Shown one piece after another: positions 24,501 to 36,300 of a stretch of 64,000 bases of DNA; the first letter of the stretch is position 1, and the number at the start of each line of letters is the position of its first letter. The DNA is from Epiperipatus broadwayi. Its lineage: Eukaryota > Onychophora > Udeonychophora > Euonychophora > Peripatidae. The notes under the pieces were generated by a model. It ran no database searches and was not told the DNA's origin. It saw only the letters and a list, made by a program, of their open reading frames with translations. Made by a program: the position numbers and the translations under genes. The stretch is from positions 62,001 to 126,000 of the forward strand of contig JAQFVV010013405.1 of the NCBI GenBank assembly GCA_028023455.1, given 5' to 3'.

Positions 24501-25201
24501 GACTAATTAATGACTAATAAAAATTATTACAATCTTCTTTTTTGTAAATTGTTTATCTTTCTTTATTAAAAATAATATTTGCATTTTCAGTAAAAAAAGT
24601 TATTAAATTTAAAAAAAAAAAGACTTATAAAAATATAATATTTTATTTGGCATAAAAATAAACTTTCATCTTCACTGTATAATAAATAAAATTTGAAAAC
24701 AAATTTAAGGTTTATTTAAAAGAAAAGATATCTTAGAGTCATGAAAAAATACATTTTTGTATAAAAAATATATAAATAATTTTAACTATATTTGAAGCCA
24801 ATATGTATTATTTTTGGTAATGTATTCTGTATGATTTAGCACAAAGTAAAATAATAGATACAAAAAGTAAGGATTTATAAATCAATTCTTCAGTGGTAAA
24901 AAAAAATAGTAAATTAAAGAAACTACAATGCTCATTTGCATTTTGAGCTCAAAAATCACCTTGATCTCTGAGCGTTATTCATTATTTTATTTTGCTCATT
25001 TTAACTTTTGAAAACATTAAAATCAGTAAAATAAAATGCAATTAAAAACGTGCATTATTTTTTTAAATATTAAATTGTATAGATGTTTATATAAAATAGA
25101 GATATAAAAAACTTTTAAAACTATAAAATAAAAAAAATAAAATTTAAAAATTAAATTGAAAAATCATTTCTTACATTTTGTAATTTTTGATATTATTTCA
25201 G
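24501..25201. other. No gene recognised (likely intron upstream of 25.2 kb exon)
   Basis: Very AT-rich. Its last bases form a splice acceptor at 25201. Confidence 0.4.
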
Positions 25202-25342
25202 GTAAAAAACCACATACATTTACAAATGGGATTTATTTAATATCATTTGAATCGAACCCAATCATGGAAAGTAAAGAAGGTATACAACTTATGGATTCAA
25301 AGCCAAGTATTAATAATGATAAGATACCAAAAAGTATTACAG
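25202..25342 (+). CDS. Candidate internal exon, phase 1-1, 47 codons
   Basis: Flanked by a good acceptor (TTTTTGATATTATTTCAG ending 25201) and a near-consensus donor (ACAG|GTAAGAAT at 25343). The 141 nt are open in the frame that matches the next exon: two bases finishing a split codon, then KKPHTFTNGIYLISFESN and 28 further residues ending PKSIT, and one base carried into the next exon. The peptide is hydrophilic and matches no family I recognise. Joined to 25650 it gives a C-terminus ending in TGA. Upstream exons are not located. The pairing of frame, phases and splice sites is better evidence than open length alone. Confidence 0.5.
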
Positions 25343-25649
25343 GTAAGAATTACTTTTTATTTAGATTATTTCTACAAAAAAATAAAAAATGTAGTCATCA
25401 ATGATCTCATTATTCTTATTAGTATAATATATTCATATTAATATTAATCATAAATTTAATTATATTATTTAAGGATTTTATTTGTAACATTATTATTTAA
25501 TACAAATATTGGAATAATGTTACAATGAGCATTTGTATAATAAAAAAAAAACATTTATAAATTAACTGCATAAAAAAACATTAAAATAATAATTCTAAAT
25601 ATAATTTATTTATTTATTTTTTATTAAAATTTTTTTTTACTCCCTGCAG

Positions 25650-25705
25650 TAACTTGGTCTAAAAAAGGACAGAAAATAAATTCTACTTATGCTGCAATTA
25701 GTTGA
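25650..25705 (+). CDS. Candidate last exon with stop codon
   Basis: Acceptor TTTTTTTTTACTCCCTGCAG ends at 25649. The exon begins in the phase left by the donor at 25343 (G+TA = Val) and encodes VTWSKKGQKINSTYAAIS before TGA at 25703-25705. AATAAA follows 110 nt downstream at 25815-25820. No family is recognised. A non-canonical alternative is read-through of the 25343 donor, which would reach a stop at 25402. Confidence 0.45.
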
Positions 25706-25814
25706 ATAATTATCATACTAAAATAATTACCAATAATTATTCAGTAATTCTAAGCTTTAAAATATCTTGATATATGGAGCAATATTTAAAGAAATACTCA
25801 ACTTATAATTATTA

Positions 25815-25820
25815 AATAAA
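25815..25820 (+). terminator. Poly(A) signal for the candidate gene
   Basis: AATAAA, 110 nt after the TGA of the candidate last exon. Confidence 0.3.
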
Positions 25821-26044
25821 CTTCTATTTTTAATTAATTCATTATAGTTATTATTGTTTGAAAAATAATTATTCCTTAAGAATTAAAATACTAAATTTTA
25901 TTAGACAACATTAGTAATATTATAATTATTTTAAAATATTTATGACTACTTTTGAATTTAAATTTGGATTACTGTTTGGTGTTTATTTAAAAAGTATGAG
26001 AATATTTAAAATGTTTAAATTTAATGTTCATTTTGTCTATTTTA

Positions 26045-28330
26045 AATATCATCATCATCATCATCATTATCATCATTTTCAACTATTATCAGTACACCAC
26101 ATGATGAAGGTCTCTCCATGTTCAATCCATGTTCTCAAATTCTAATCTCTCTTCTCCACATCACCCTAACACATTTCCTTATTGTAGCCATCTCACATGT
26201 GTTTTTTTTCTAAGTTTTTTATAATCTCTTGGAATTGAATTTAAAATTTTCACTTTAGTCTCTTAATTTTTTCAATGATGTAATAATACTTGTTTGTTCT
26301 CTCATCCAAGTATTTTGTTTGTGATCTATTGTTATTATCTTTAACATGCAACTTTCCATACTTCATTGAGTAATGTGAAGTCTCTGTATTTCTCTTTCGT
26401 TAACTGTCTTAAGTGTCAGATCCATAAGTAAGAACTGGTAAAACACATTTATTAAATACTTTTTTCCTTTTCAAATGCATAGGCATATTTCATTTTAATA
26501 TTAAGTTATTTCTACCAAAAGCATTCCAACCATGTTTAATTCTATGATTGATTTCATCCATTATGTTTCCATCTAAAATAATAATTTGATCAATGTATTT
26601 GGAGTTATAAACTTCTTCTAACTCATCATTATCAATCTTTATTTCCAACTTTGGCAAAAATGCATTGAACATAACTTTACTCGTTTTAACATTTACTTTT
26701 AATCCACTTACTTATTTTCATCTTATAGCTTTTGCAACAATTTTTGAATCTATAAAGCATTATTTACAAAAACAGTTATATCATCTGCAAAATATAGATG
26801 ATTTAAATAATCTCCATTTCTTTTGATTCCTTAGTTTCTCATTTTAATCCACAAAATACTTCTTGCAAAACTGCTGTAAAAAGATTTAGAAATATAGATT
26901 CACTCTGCCACACCCCCTTCTCAATATTAATCTTCTTAGTATCATTATGGAATCTAATTGATGCTGTTGCATTTTTATAAATATTCCTCAGAATATGACA
27001 ATATCCTGGGTCAATATCTTGATGATACAATGCTTTAATCACTGAGGCAATACTTATAGAAGCAAATGCCTTTTCATAATCTACAAATCCAAAGCATAAT
27101 GACAACTCATATCTATTGATCCTTTGTGTAACTTATCTCAATACTTGGATGTGATCCACTGTACTAAACCCACTTTTAATTTCAGCTTGTTCTTTTGGTT
27201 GATTAAAATCCAAAGTTTGCTGTGGATGAGTTGTAATTATTTTGTAAAATTTTTGTATAAAACTGATAAAAGACTGATAGGTCTGTAATTTTTAATATTT
27301 TCTTTATCACCTTTTTTAAATATTAATATTAGTACTGCATTCTTACAATCATCTGGTACATCTTTATTGTTTAGACATTTGGTGTATTATTTTGCCAAAA
27401 AATTTCTATTTCTTTACCTGTTTCTTTTGATATATCAATTATAATTATATAATTACCTGGAGCTTTTCCCTTCATCGTAAATTTTATTGCATGTTTCACT
27501 TCTTCATTCAAAATCCTGAACAATTCAGAAGATATAGTTGTTGTAGGACATACTTTCCCATATTTTTTAGTGCTATATAATTCTTGATAAAACTCTTCTA
27601 CACAATTCATAATGTCATCTCTCTTTTTAGTAATAATTACATTTTTTTCTTAATGCAGAAGCTATAACCTCGATAATATGCGTGTAAAATGCGATAGTAG
27701 GGACCTCCATAGCGTAAGCTTGTGGTTAAAACACCTGTAGAGGTCCCTACTATCGCATTTTACATGCATATTATCGAGGTTATAGCCTCAGTAAATATTA
27801 CTTACATAATCAATGTGCATTTAATAAATTTATAATTAATGCAGAAATAAGTTTCCTATGAATATCAAAATGCTTTTTTACATTCTTGAGATTTTTATTC
27901 TCTTCTACAGCTTTTCCTGCTAATTCACAATTATACTTTTTTATATTATTATCAATTCTCTTTTGCACCACTTTACAATATTTGAGACATTCAATCCTTC
28001 TTAATGCATCATTTTTATATATTTTCATATTCCTTCTTCATAAATTGTTTTGTCTCAGAAGCAATTTTAGTGCTCAATTGTTGCTTTTTTATATCAGCTA
28101 TCTTGGTCGTACTTTTTAAAAGTGTATCTATCAGTTGTCTTCTTATTGAATTTATTCAAATTTGAATCATATTCAAAATGTATTAATATTTGAAAATGAT
28201 TTGCAAGTTCTAATTTAAATTCATTGGAATGTTTCTCAAAAATTAGAAATATCAGCTGTGAATATTGTTTTTCTTAACCATTTTTCTCTATAGTTTACAT
28301 GCATCAAAATTGGAAAAGAATAAATATCTT
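26045..28330 (-). pseudogene. RTE-clade LINE relic with 3' ATC-repeat tail
   Basis: Read on the minus strand from 28330: remnants of the endonuclease-RT linker (KYCKVVQKRIDNNIKKYN, 27810-28028), finger region (VKHAIKFTMKGKAPGN, 27371-27610; compare the RTE pattern SLKSGKAPGxDGI), the palm motif A region (FGFVDYEKAFASI at 26.8-27.1 kb; the catalytic aspartate of F-x-D-Y-x-K-A-F-D is present but the second D has become A), GVWQSESI in place of GVRQGD, and the thumb end (GNIMDEINHRIKHGW, 26490-26672). Multiple stops and frameshifts make it inactive. The 3' end is an (ATC)n tail at 26045-26067, typical of RTE elements. It encodes, or once encoded, reverse transcriptase for target-primed retrotransposition. 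A foldback insertion interrupts it at 27661-27835. Confidence 0.8.
27650..27846. mobile_element. Foldback insertion with 11 bp target duplication
   Basis: TTAATGCAGAA occurs at 27650-27660 and again at 27836-27846. The 175 bp between them start at once with a 47 nt arm (27661-27707) whose complement is 27740-27786, with only a couple of mismatches. The 32 nt loop contains GCTTGTGGTTAAAACACC, reminiscent of a tRNA D-arm/A box. A 49 nt AT-rich tail follows. The insertion splits the RTE linker region, so the RTE is older. Confidence 0.75.
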
Positions 28331-28387
28331 TATGTTGTTCTTTCATAAAATAATAATCAGAAAATAACAGCTATATAAATAACAAAA

Positions 28388-28550
28388 TTTTTTAATATAC
28401 ATAAAATCCTTTTTCAGCGCCTGATTTGGTACTCTTTTCAAATGTTAATAATCTATTACGTTATCTATTATGTTAATGTAATAGATGATTAACATTTGAA
28501 AAGGGCACCAAATCAGGTGCTGAAAAAAACTTTTTATGTATATTAAAAAA
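28388..28550. repeat. 163 bp imperfect palindrome
   Basis: Left arm from TTTTTTAATATACATAAAA through GCGCCTGATTTGGT and TTTTCAAATGTTAAT; the right arm is its complement with several substitutions, around a short centre near 28465. It looks like a MITE or foldback element. No clear target duplication in the AT-rich flanks. Confidence 0.7.
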
Positions 28551-29810
28551 GTTGATATTTATAAAGCTGTTGTAACGAATTTATTATTTTTTGATTATTA
28601 TTAACATGTATGTATCTTACATCTTACTAATCAATGATCACTCCCTGTGTTGAATTTAATAAGAACATTACAGTTGAAATACATATTTTCTGATAGTAAA
28701 AATATAATTCAAAATATAAATATTTTGTATATAGACATATATATTAAAGTAAGAAATTTTATGAATAAAAAATTTGAATATCTATTTATTTTCATTTGTT
28801 TGTTATTGATATTAGCATTGTATCAACTTCTATTGAAATTCACAGGTCATTCTCTATAAACATGACTTGTGAGATTAATTGAACTACAATATTGATAATA
28901 AGCAAATTTGTACATGAAAAATCATAAATTGAAGTATATAATGTTATATATTTAAAAATAGCTAAAATATACTAAGATGCCACTTTTGATTATGTAACTC
29001 TTAAAATTTAGCAGATATATATGTAACAAAATTTAAATTTAAGTTAGAATATTTTCAATGATATTAATTTTTGCAAATTCTTACTTAATAGCTTGATTTT
29101 TTTTTGCCAAGTGAACTTTTAATTTTTTCACATCACATTCATTGCGCAACAGCAAGTATTAAATTGTGTATAGAGACTTTTATATGTAACAGTTATTCAA
29201 GCAACATTTCTTAATTTTATTTATGTTAGAACATTTATTTACTGCTCTTTGTATAATGCTCATGCTTTTTTGATTTTTTTAATGTTATTTCTCCATCACA
29301 GATTATTTTTAATTTCATATTTTTTGAAAATGAAAAAGAGTCAAAAGATAATTTTTGAAGATTTTCTATCTTTGATAACGATGTTCTGCACTTAAAATTT
29401 ATTTTAGCAGTTTAAAATTTTAAAAAGTAATAATTATTAATTGCTGTTTATTTTTATAAAATATAAATTTATATTTTACTTGTGATTTAAATATTATTAT
29501 AATACATATATATTATAATTTAATAATTTTAATTATATAATTGATGAAAATATTTTAATTTGTGGAAATTTTGTTTATAATTTTAATTAAAAAAAAACTC
29601 ATTGAATATGTAATATTGTCTTGTTAAATTTTGACTATGTTTCATACTAATTAAAATTATCAATGAAAATTTCCATATATTAAACTATTTTCATCAATTA
29701 CGTCTGTTAAAATTTGTTTAATTATAATACTTAAGGTGGGAGATAATCTATTATAAAATATAAAATATAAATAGTTTGTGACATTTTGATTTCTTATATA
29801 TATATAATAA
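28551..29810. other. No gene recognised
   Basis: AT-rich. A 70-codon plus-strand frame at 28647-28859 ends in a hydrophobic segment (YLFIFICLLLILALYQLLL) that could be membrane-spanning, but has no start, splice or family support. Confidence 0.4.
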
Positions 29811-29950
29811 ACAAAACAAGTTAAAATTTTTTTAACCTGCCTATAGCTTGCATTTTATGATCACAGATGGAGCTCTACCAATAGCCCACTCAAGCTTGTT
29901 TACAAAAAATGCTGAGAGAGAATCGAATAACAATATCTCTTTCAAATTGT

Positions 29951-30010
29951 CTCCAACCTTTAAACCATGGTTTCAAGCTAATTGGTTTTCATCAGTAAAG
30001 GGTAGGAGAA
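29951..30010 (-). ncRNA. Hammerhead ribozyme in unit B1, intact core
   Basis: On the minus strand: CCTTTA, core CTGATGA, GAAA, helix III ACC-AT-GGT, then T and TAAAGG pairing with CCTTTA. The distal helix pairs CTCC with GGAG. Helix II is weaker than in B3 (AA/TT, then an A-C mismatch). All invariant core bases are present. Confidence 0.7.
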
Positions 30011-30628
30011 CTAGAAACTAGATCTAAATTTCAACTCTACTGAACAGCACTTAAGCAAACTAGTCCTATAAGTTTGAAAGCACGGATTTTTCAGATACGT
30101 AAATATCTTAAAATCCAGCTAAGCAAAATATATAGCTATATAGGTCTGATATCAGTTCAGATTCACCACATAGTTAAAAGGTTCTGCAATCTATATCATT
30201 GCTAAAACCTTCAAAGGCACATTTATGATAAACAAAACAAGTTAAACATTTTTTAAAGGTTGGAGACAATTTGAAAGAGATATTTGATATTCGATTCTCT
30301 CTCAGCATTTTTTGTAAACAAGCTTGAGTGGGCTATTGGTAGAGCTCCATCTGTGATCATAAAATGCAAGCTATAGTCAGGTTAAAATTTTTTTAACTTG
30401 TTTTGTTTATCATAAATGTGCCTTTGAAGGCTTTAGCAATGATATAGATTGCAAAACCATTTAACTATGTGGTGAATCTGAACTGATATCAGATCCATAC
30501 AGCTATATAGTTTGCTTAGCTGGATTTTAAGATATTTATGTATCTGAAAAATCTGTGCTTTCAAACTTATAGGAACAGTTTGCTTAAGTGCTGTTCAGTA
30601 GAGTTGAAATTTAGATCTAGTTTCTAGT

Positions 30629-30688
30629 TCTCCTACCCTTTACTGACGAAAGCCAATTATCTTGAAACCATGGTTTAAAGGTTGGAGA
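30629..30688 (+). ncRNA. Hammerhead ribozyme in unit B3
   Basis: Distal helix I TCTCC (30629-30633) with GGAGA (30684-30688); proximal CCTTTA (30637-30642) with TAAAGG (30676-30681). Core CTGACGA 30643-30649. Helix II AAG/CTT (30650-30663). GAAA 30664-30667. Helix III ACC-AT-GGT 30667-30674. Predicted cleavage after T30675 (GTT triplet, allowed but slower than GTC). Compared with family A, both halves of helix I have changed with pairing kept. Confidence 0.75.
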
Positions 30689-30780
30689 CAATTTGAAAGA
30701 GATATTTGATATTCGATTCTCTCTCATCATTTTTTGTAAACAAGCTTGAGTGGGCTATTGGTAGAGCTCCATCTGTGATC

Positions 30781-33206
30781 ATATATATATATATATATAT
30801 ATTAAAAAGTTCATAAAAAGTTCATATTCCCTTCAACAAAGGAAATCACAAAAAATGTTTAGCAAATCAATGATTTATGAATGGTATGTAAAAAAAAAGA
30901 TTTTTTATAAACTAAATAAGATTATACATTATAAAAAAACAACAAATCAGTGAAATTTATTTGTGATATTATTTTGCATAAGCAATACATGTCAAAAAAT
31001 TATCTTCAATGGCAAAAAGAAAAAAAGAAAATTAATATAAATTAATTTTGAGTTTTAGGGAAAATTTTCTGTAATGCATGGTAGTAAAAAGAATGTTATG
31101 TGTTATGGTATAAATACTCACACATTCATGTATAAAAAGATAAAAAAACAAGTAAAAAGAGTGACATTTTTATTTATTAAAATCACAAATGAATATGGTT
31201 TTTCTTTCCTATATTGCTCTCTAGATAGATATAGCTAGATATTCATTCATTGATATTAAATAAGTGAGAATATTAGCAGTTAATGGATAGCTATCGAAAT
31301 AATTCTATTATTAAGTAAAAAAATATCCATTTTTAAAAATGCTTCTATTTTTTTTTTTTATAATTATAAGTAACAGTAAAAATAAAAAAATACTTTTAGA
31401 AGTAAACATTTTTCTATTTAATAATAGGAACTTCTTGTTTATCATTAGTAAAATTATCATTTAATTAATTTGTTTTTAAAAACAAAAATAGTCAAATAAA
31501 ATCTTAATATATACATTATGTACTTTGTGAAAAACAAATAGTTAATTTAATTTTATAAAACTAAAAATAATTTAGTAAATAAATTGCATTTTTTTAATTT
31601 TTGAAAAGTTAATGTCAATTTCTCAAAAGCTGAATCACATTTTCACTGAATATCTTTTCATAAAGTCAAGACTTTAACTTTTCACCACAAGATGCTACTA
31701 TTATTTTAGTTAAAACAGATTTCAATGAAAACAGATTGTAATTCTGGTTTTTACTATAAAATGAATACACAGACATTGAGTAAATGGAACCTATAGCCAC
31801 AACTGAATCACTCTGTGACTGATTGCAACATCAATGTCTCTGCTCTAACATGCATTATATTAATGGTTAATAATATCATACATAAACAAGACATATGAAA
31901 TTTTTTTCAATATATACTAATACATATTCTCCATACTGCATATTTAATAACAATTTTTTATTTACGGATTATAAAATAATTAAAATTTACATCTTAATTG
32001 TCATTTGATATTATATATTGATTTGATTAAGATTTTATAAAGATTATTGCTGAAATAAAATCTCAATCTTTGGAAAATCAATGATTGATTTACTATTCAT
32101 GAAAAACATAAAAAAGTTAGACAAAATGAATCATTTTTATTTCATTAGTAGATTAACAATGGTGCAAAAAAAGGCCAGCTTGTTAGATTCAAGTTGGAAT
32201 AAATATATTTTTATATATTCTCAGAGCTACATCAAGATAATTAAAATTATTAGAACATACTATAGTAAAAAAATACTATCTTTCACAAAAGTGTATGGTT
32301 TATTATGAATTTGCTAAGATTTACACTCACTATTTGGACAAATTCATACAGATCAAATTTCAAAATTTTGTTTATTAGGCAGAAAATCAAAATATTCAAA
32401 TTTCCATCCTTTTGCTATGCCAGATTTTATCTTTTGATGATGAATAATAAGAAAATGTGTATCAAATGGTTTTAGAATTATACTACACTAGAACAATTAT
32501 TTATTGGTTTTTAATATTTTTATTATTGTTCTTTTTTTTCATTTTGAATGAAATTATATAAAATGATTCACCCATACACATACATTTTTATTACTAATTT
32601 GTTTTAAATTTTATCAAATTGTTTAATGTGTTTGGGTTTTAACTATTTAAAATTCTTTTGATAAAATATTAAATAACTTGCGTCAATACTCTTTATATCA
32701 TCAAGATTTTTTAAAACAGTATTGATTTAAGGACATAAATAATAAAATAATTTGTGATAAAATAAAATTTATACTATCAAGTAAACAATATTTTTTATTT
32801 TTATAATATAAAAGTAAATAAAAGGTATTGCCTCTATATTTTTAAAGTAAATCAATTAACTGTCTATAGATATTTTTTGATTTTTAATGAATTAATTTTT
32901 GTTATCAATTATGAGCCACATTTTCATTTCAATTTTGTATTCACACGAATGACGGTTCTGGCAATTAATTATGAAAAAGTTTTCCAGAATAAAAGAAATA
33001 TATATTATTTTAGTTTTACATTTTAAATTAGATTGCTGCTAATCAAAAAATGTTATTTTAAAATTAAAATATCTCTCTAATGATATGATTTAAAATTAGC
33101 GAATCCTTTGCAACATAAAAAGAACATTGAAAAACTTTCAAGTTTAAATTATGTCTACAAAAAAGTTTTAGATTTATTCACTTAATAATTATATACATAT
33201 GTAATT
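30781..33206. other. No gene recognised
   Basis: TA microsatellite at 30781-30802, then AT-rich DNA. The 75-codon frame at 32081-32308 has no recognisable motif. Confidence 0.5.
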
Positions 33207-33256
33207 GAGATTGCTGATTGTTATTGATAATGGGATTGTTTAACTGTTGACTAATT

Positions 33257-33258
<2 letters not shown>
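33207..33258 (+). repeat. Short repeat shared with 56832-56882
   Basis: GATTGTTATTGATAATGGGA and flanks recur at 56832-56882 with a few changes. In both places a microsatellite follows. Confidence 0.5.
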
Positions 33259-33298
<40 letters not shown>

Positions 33299-33303
33299 TA
33301 TAT
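33259..33303. repeat. AAT/TA microsatellite, insertion site of the 12 kb element
   Basis: About 13 AAT units then ATATAT. The last four bases ATAT (33300-33303) match 45327-45330 after the far LTR and may be the 4 bp target duplication. Confidence 0.7.
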
Positions 33304-36300
33304 TGTGCCCTTGTCTGTAGGTCATAGGTAGGATAGAAAGGTCAATTATGAAAAAAATTTTAAATTTTAAGTAATATTTAGGTGATATAAAAGTAATAAT
33401 AGTTTTGTAATACAATTTTAAGCTAAAATACCTAATAGATCATAGTGTAATAAAGTATTTTAAAAAGTAAACAGTTAAATAAAGTTTTAATATCATTGCT
33501 TATGGTTGTGAAAGCTGGCCATACAAAATAACACAGCTATAGATAGCTAAAATTATTGTAATAATTTTAAAATAATAGTCTAAGAATTAATAGATTAAAT
33601 AAATGAAATATAATTTTATAGTTAGTCAAAATTAATAGGATATATTTTTTTTTATTAATAAACTTTAGGATGGTGAGAGTTATATTTGGTTCTATAAGTT
33701 TCAATTTATTTTCCAAAATTTTATAAAGTACATTAGTTTTGGTGATTTAAACCGAGACATAAATAAAAATTTATTATTTTATAAAGTAGATAGACACGTG
33801 ATCGTATATTAAATGCCTTCACGCACACACACACTTGGTAGATAATAATAAAGTTTGTGAATTTAAAACTAGATATAATTGCCATCCATCATTAAAATTA
33901 AAAGTTAAAAATGTTATATATTGTCTTAATAATTATTTTAAAGATCAAAAAATAAGTTTATCAAACTATGATTTAATTTAATAATATTAAGTTAAAATAA
34001 TATTCCAGACATTACGTCATAAATATTTATTTAAAAGTACAGTTTATTATCCCAAAATAGAATGACTAATATTGTTCGCGCTAAAAACAATTATTGACCA
34101 ATCAACGGATTTAAATTGGCAAAAAAAAAAATCTAAGATAGACAGAAGCGGGAGACGGAATGTGAAAGTTGAAGAGGACGGTAACCTTTTTGAATTGCTT
34201 GTAACATCAAAGCTGAAAAAGTAGTTTAAATTTATAAATTAATAATTATTCTAAAGTTAGTCTTTAACAGATAATATAATTTGTATCCAGAAAGATGAAT
34301 TGCTAATTTTTACGTGATCTTACCGGTGGATTTATTCAAATTTGACCATTCATACTACAGTAAAGATGGAAATACCAAAAATAATAATTGAAATAATTAT
34401 TAAAAGAAAAATGAATGAAAATTGTATAAGTTTTATTTTATTCGTGCTCAACCAGAAACTAAGTCCTATAACTCTAAAAAAGAAAAAAAATACAAAGAAG
34501 ACGCTGTGTGAAAATATAAGAAAGAAAATATTTACTATTGAGAAAATCTTATGACGAACATTTGTTTTATAAGTGCTTAAAACTAAGTCATATTTCTCTA
34601 TGAGAAAAATCATATTATGTGTTCAAATAAATATAAAGAAAATGAGGAAGAAAAATATGTTATATTAAAGGAAAACATTATTTAAAAATATAATTTCCAA
34701 AAGTAAAAAGCAGAAGAAAAGCCATAGTCCTATATAAAGTGCTATATGAATTTACTGAGAGGAAACTTGGATTTTATCTTATCATAGAAAAGAGGAAAAG
34801 ATATTTAAATGGAAGAAATATTGTTTAAACAGATATAAAATTAATCACTAAAAGGAGAAAATGGATCCAGGGAAATCAAGAAAAATTTATTGAATTTTTA
34901 AAATAAAGTACAAGATGCATCGAGGGAAAACCAAGCGCGCGGGGGAAAAAGCTAGCAGACTATGTAAAGGAGATCTCAAGAATAAGTGGGAAAATATGAA
35001 GAAAACTAAGGATCATCGTCTAAGAAGAATTAATAAACATAATTAAAATTTTAAAATAGAACATTAAAGGACTGCAGAAAATAAAGTATATTTTTTTTAT
35101 TTAGCTTTGCAAGGAACGATTTTCCAAGCGAGTCCAACAAAGATGTATCGTAAATATAGTTTTAATTATTTTTTTTATTGTATTTAAAGTATAAAATTTG
35201 AATTAGCTTAGGGAAACATATAAACATAAATTTTATAATAGTTATATTTAAAAATATGAGCTAATGGAATGAGAGAAATATTAATATAAATAAAAATGTG
35301 TGTATGGAAAATTTTAAATACCTACTAGAAGTCCTGGAATGGAGAAGTTTACAAATACGATCCAGAGGATAGAGATCGTTGGTAATTTTAATATTATTGG
35401 TAATATGTAATATTTTTTTTTATAGGTCATCTATTAATGAATGAGGTATGAACGATGTTAAAAGTTATAAGTACACATTTATTCAACATCAAACATATTT
35501 GAGAGAGTAGTAAAACTTTAAAATGTGCATGCAATAAATAATCTAAAATAATTAATAATAAGTAACATATTAATTATGTGATTCTTTTGAATTTTATATT
35601 GAAAATATCTAAATAGTTTAGAACAATAGAGATAGAAATGTACGAGAAGTATAGTAAAGAATTTTCTTAAGAATAGCTGTATAGTTATATTAAAAATGAA
35701 TTTTATTATTATTAGCAAAGTAGACAAAGAATTTGTCGATGTAATGTAGAGATGAATCTGAAGAAATCAATCAGATAGTGACTTGGGAGTACTGATGTCA
35801 AAGGAAACCAAGAGGATGTTTTATTGAAATATAAGGAATGAAATATGGGGATCATAATAATTTGTGTGACCTCAGTATAGATAACTTTGCCCTATAACTG
35901 AGCACATATATTCTGGACAGTGTCTTTACATATCTTTGAAACTTTCTGATGTGATGAAGCTGAAGAAATAGCTTTAGCATCCTTCCAATATTAGAGGCAG
36001 ATAGACAGATAAAAGTCACTCCTCTATGGCGTCCTTAAATTCACTGTGCCATGATTGTCTAAGTTTTATAAAGGATAATATCTTGTTTATTTTGATCCAA
36101 TGCATCTATATCTTCGCTATCTTGATTTCATGAAAATACATCGTCAGGGAGATAATTTTATAGAAATGATACATAAGATAGAAAGGAAGCTAGATAGTAG
36201 TTATGTAAGAATAGTTGTTTACTAGAGTAAAGTAGAATTGTATAAGTCCAAAGTGAAAGTATAAGTATTATAAAAGATGGAGAATCATATGATGTAATTT

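Larger units (their letters stand above)
29811..30780 (+). mobile_element. Hammerhead retroposon, family B: inverted, truncated and full units
   Basis: Three units: B1 (29811-30250) inverted and full; B2 (30251-30393) sense and 5'-truncated; B3 (30394-30780) sense and full. Corresponding points in B2 and B3 are 422 bp apart, giving the monomer length. B2 begins at TAAAGGTTGGAGAC, the first bases after the predicted ribozyme cleavage site, then runs through the unit's 3' end (ATGCAAGCTATAG, T-rich) directly into B3. Both outer edges lie in TA repeats, so a target duplication cannot be read. Family B shares block order with family A (GATATCAG, TAGATCTAGTTTCTAG, hammerhead, CTCCATCTGTGATCAT). 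Confidence 0.75.

Noticed and set aside
34342-34613. Small frames inside the giant LTRs
   Set aside because: Low complexity and no family signature; shared between LTRs because these are copies of each other.
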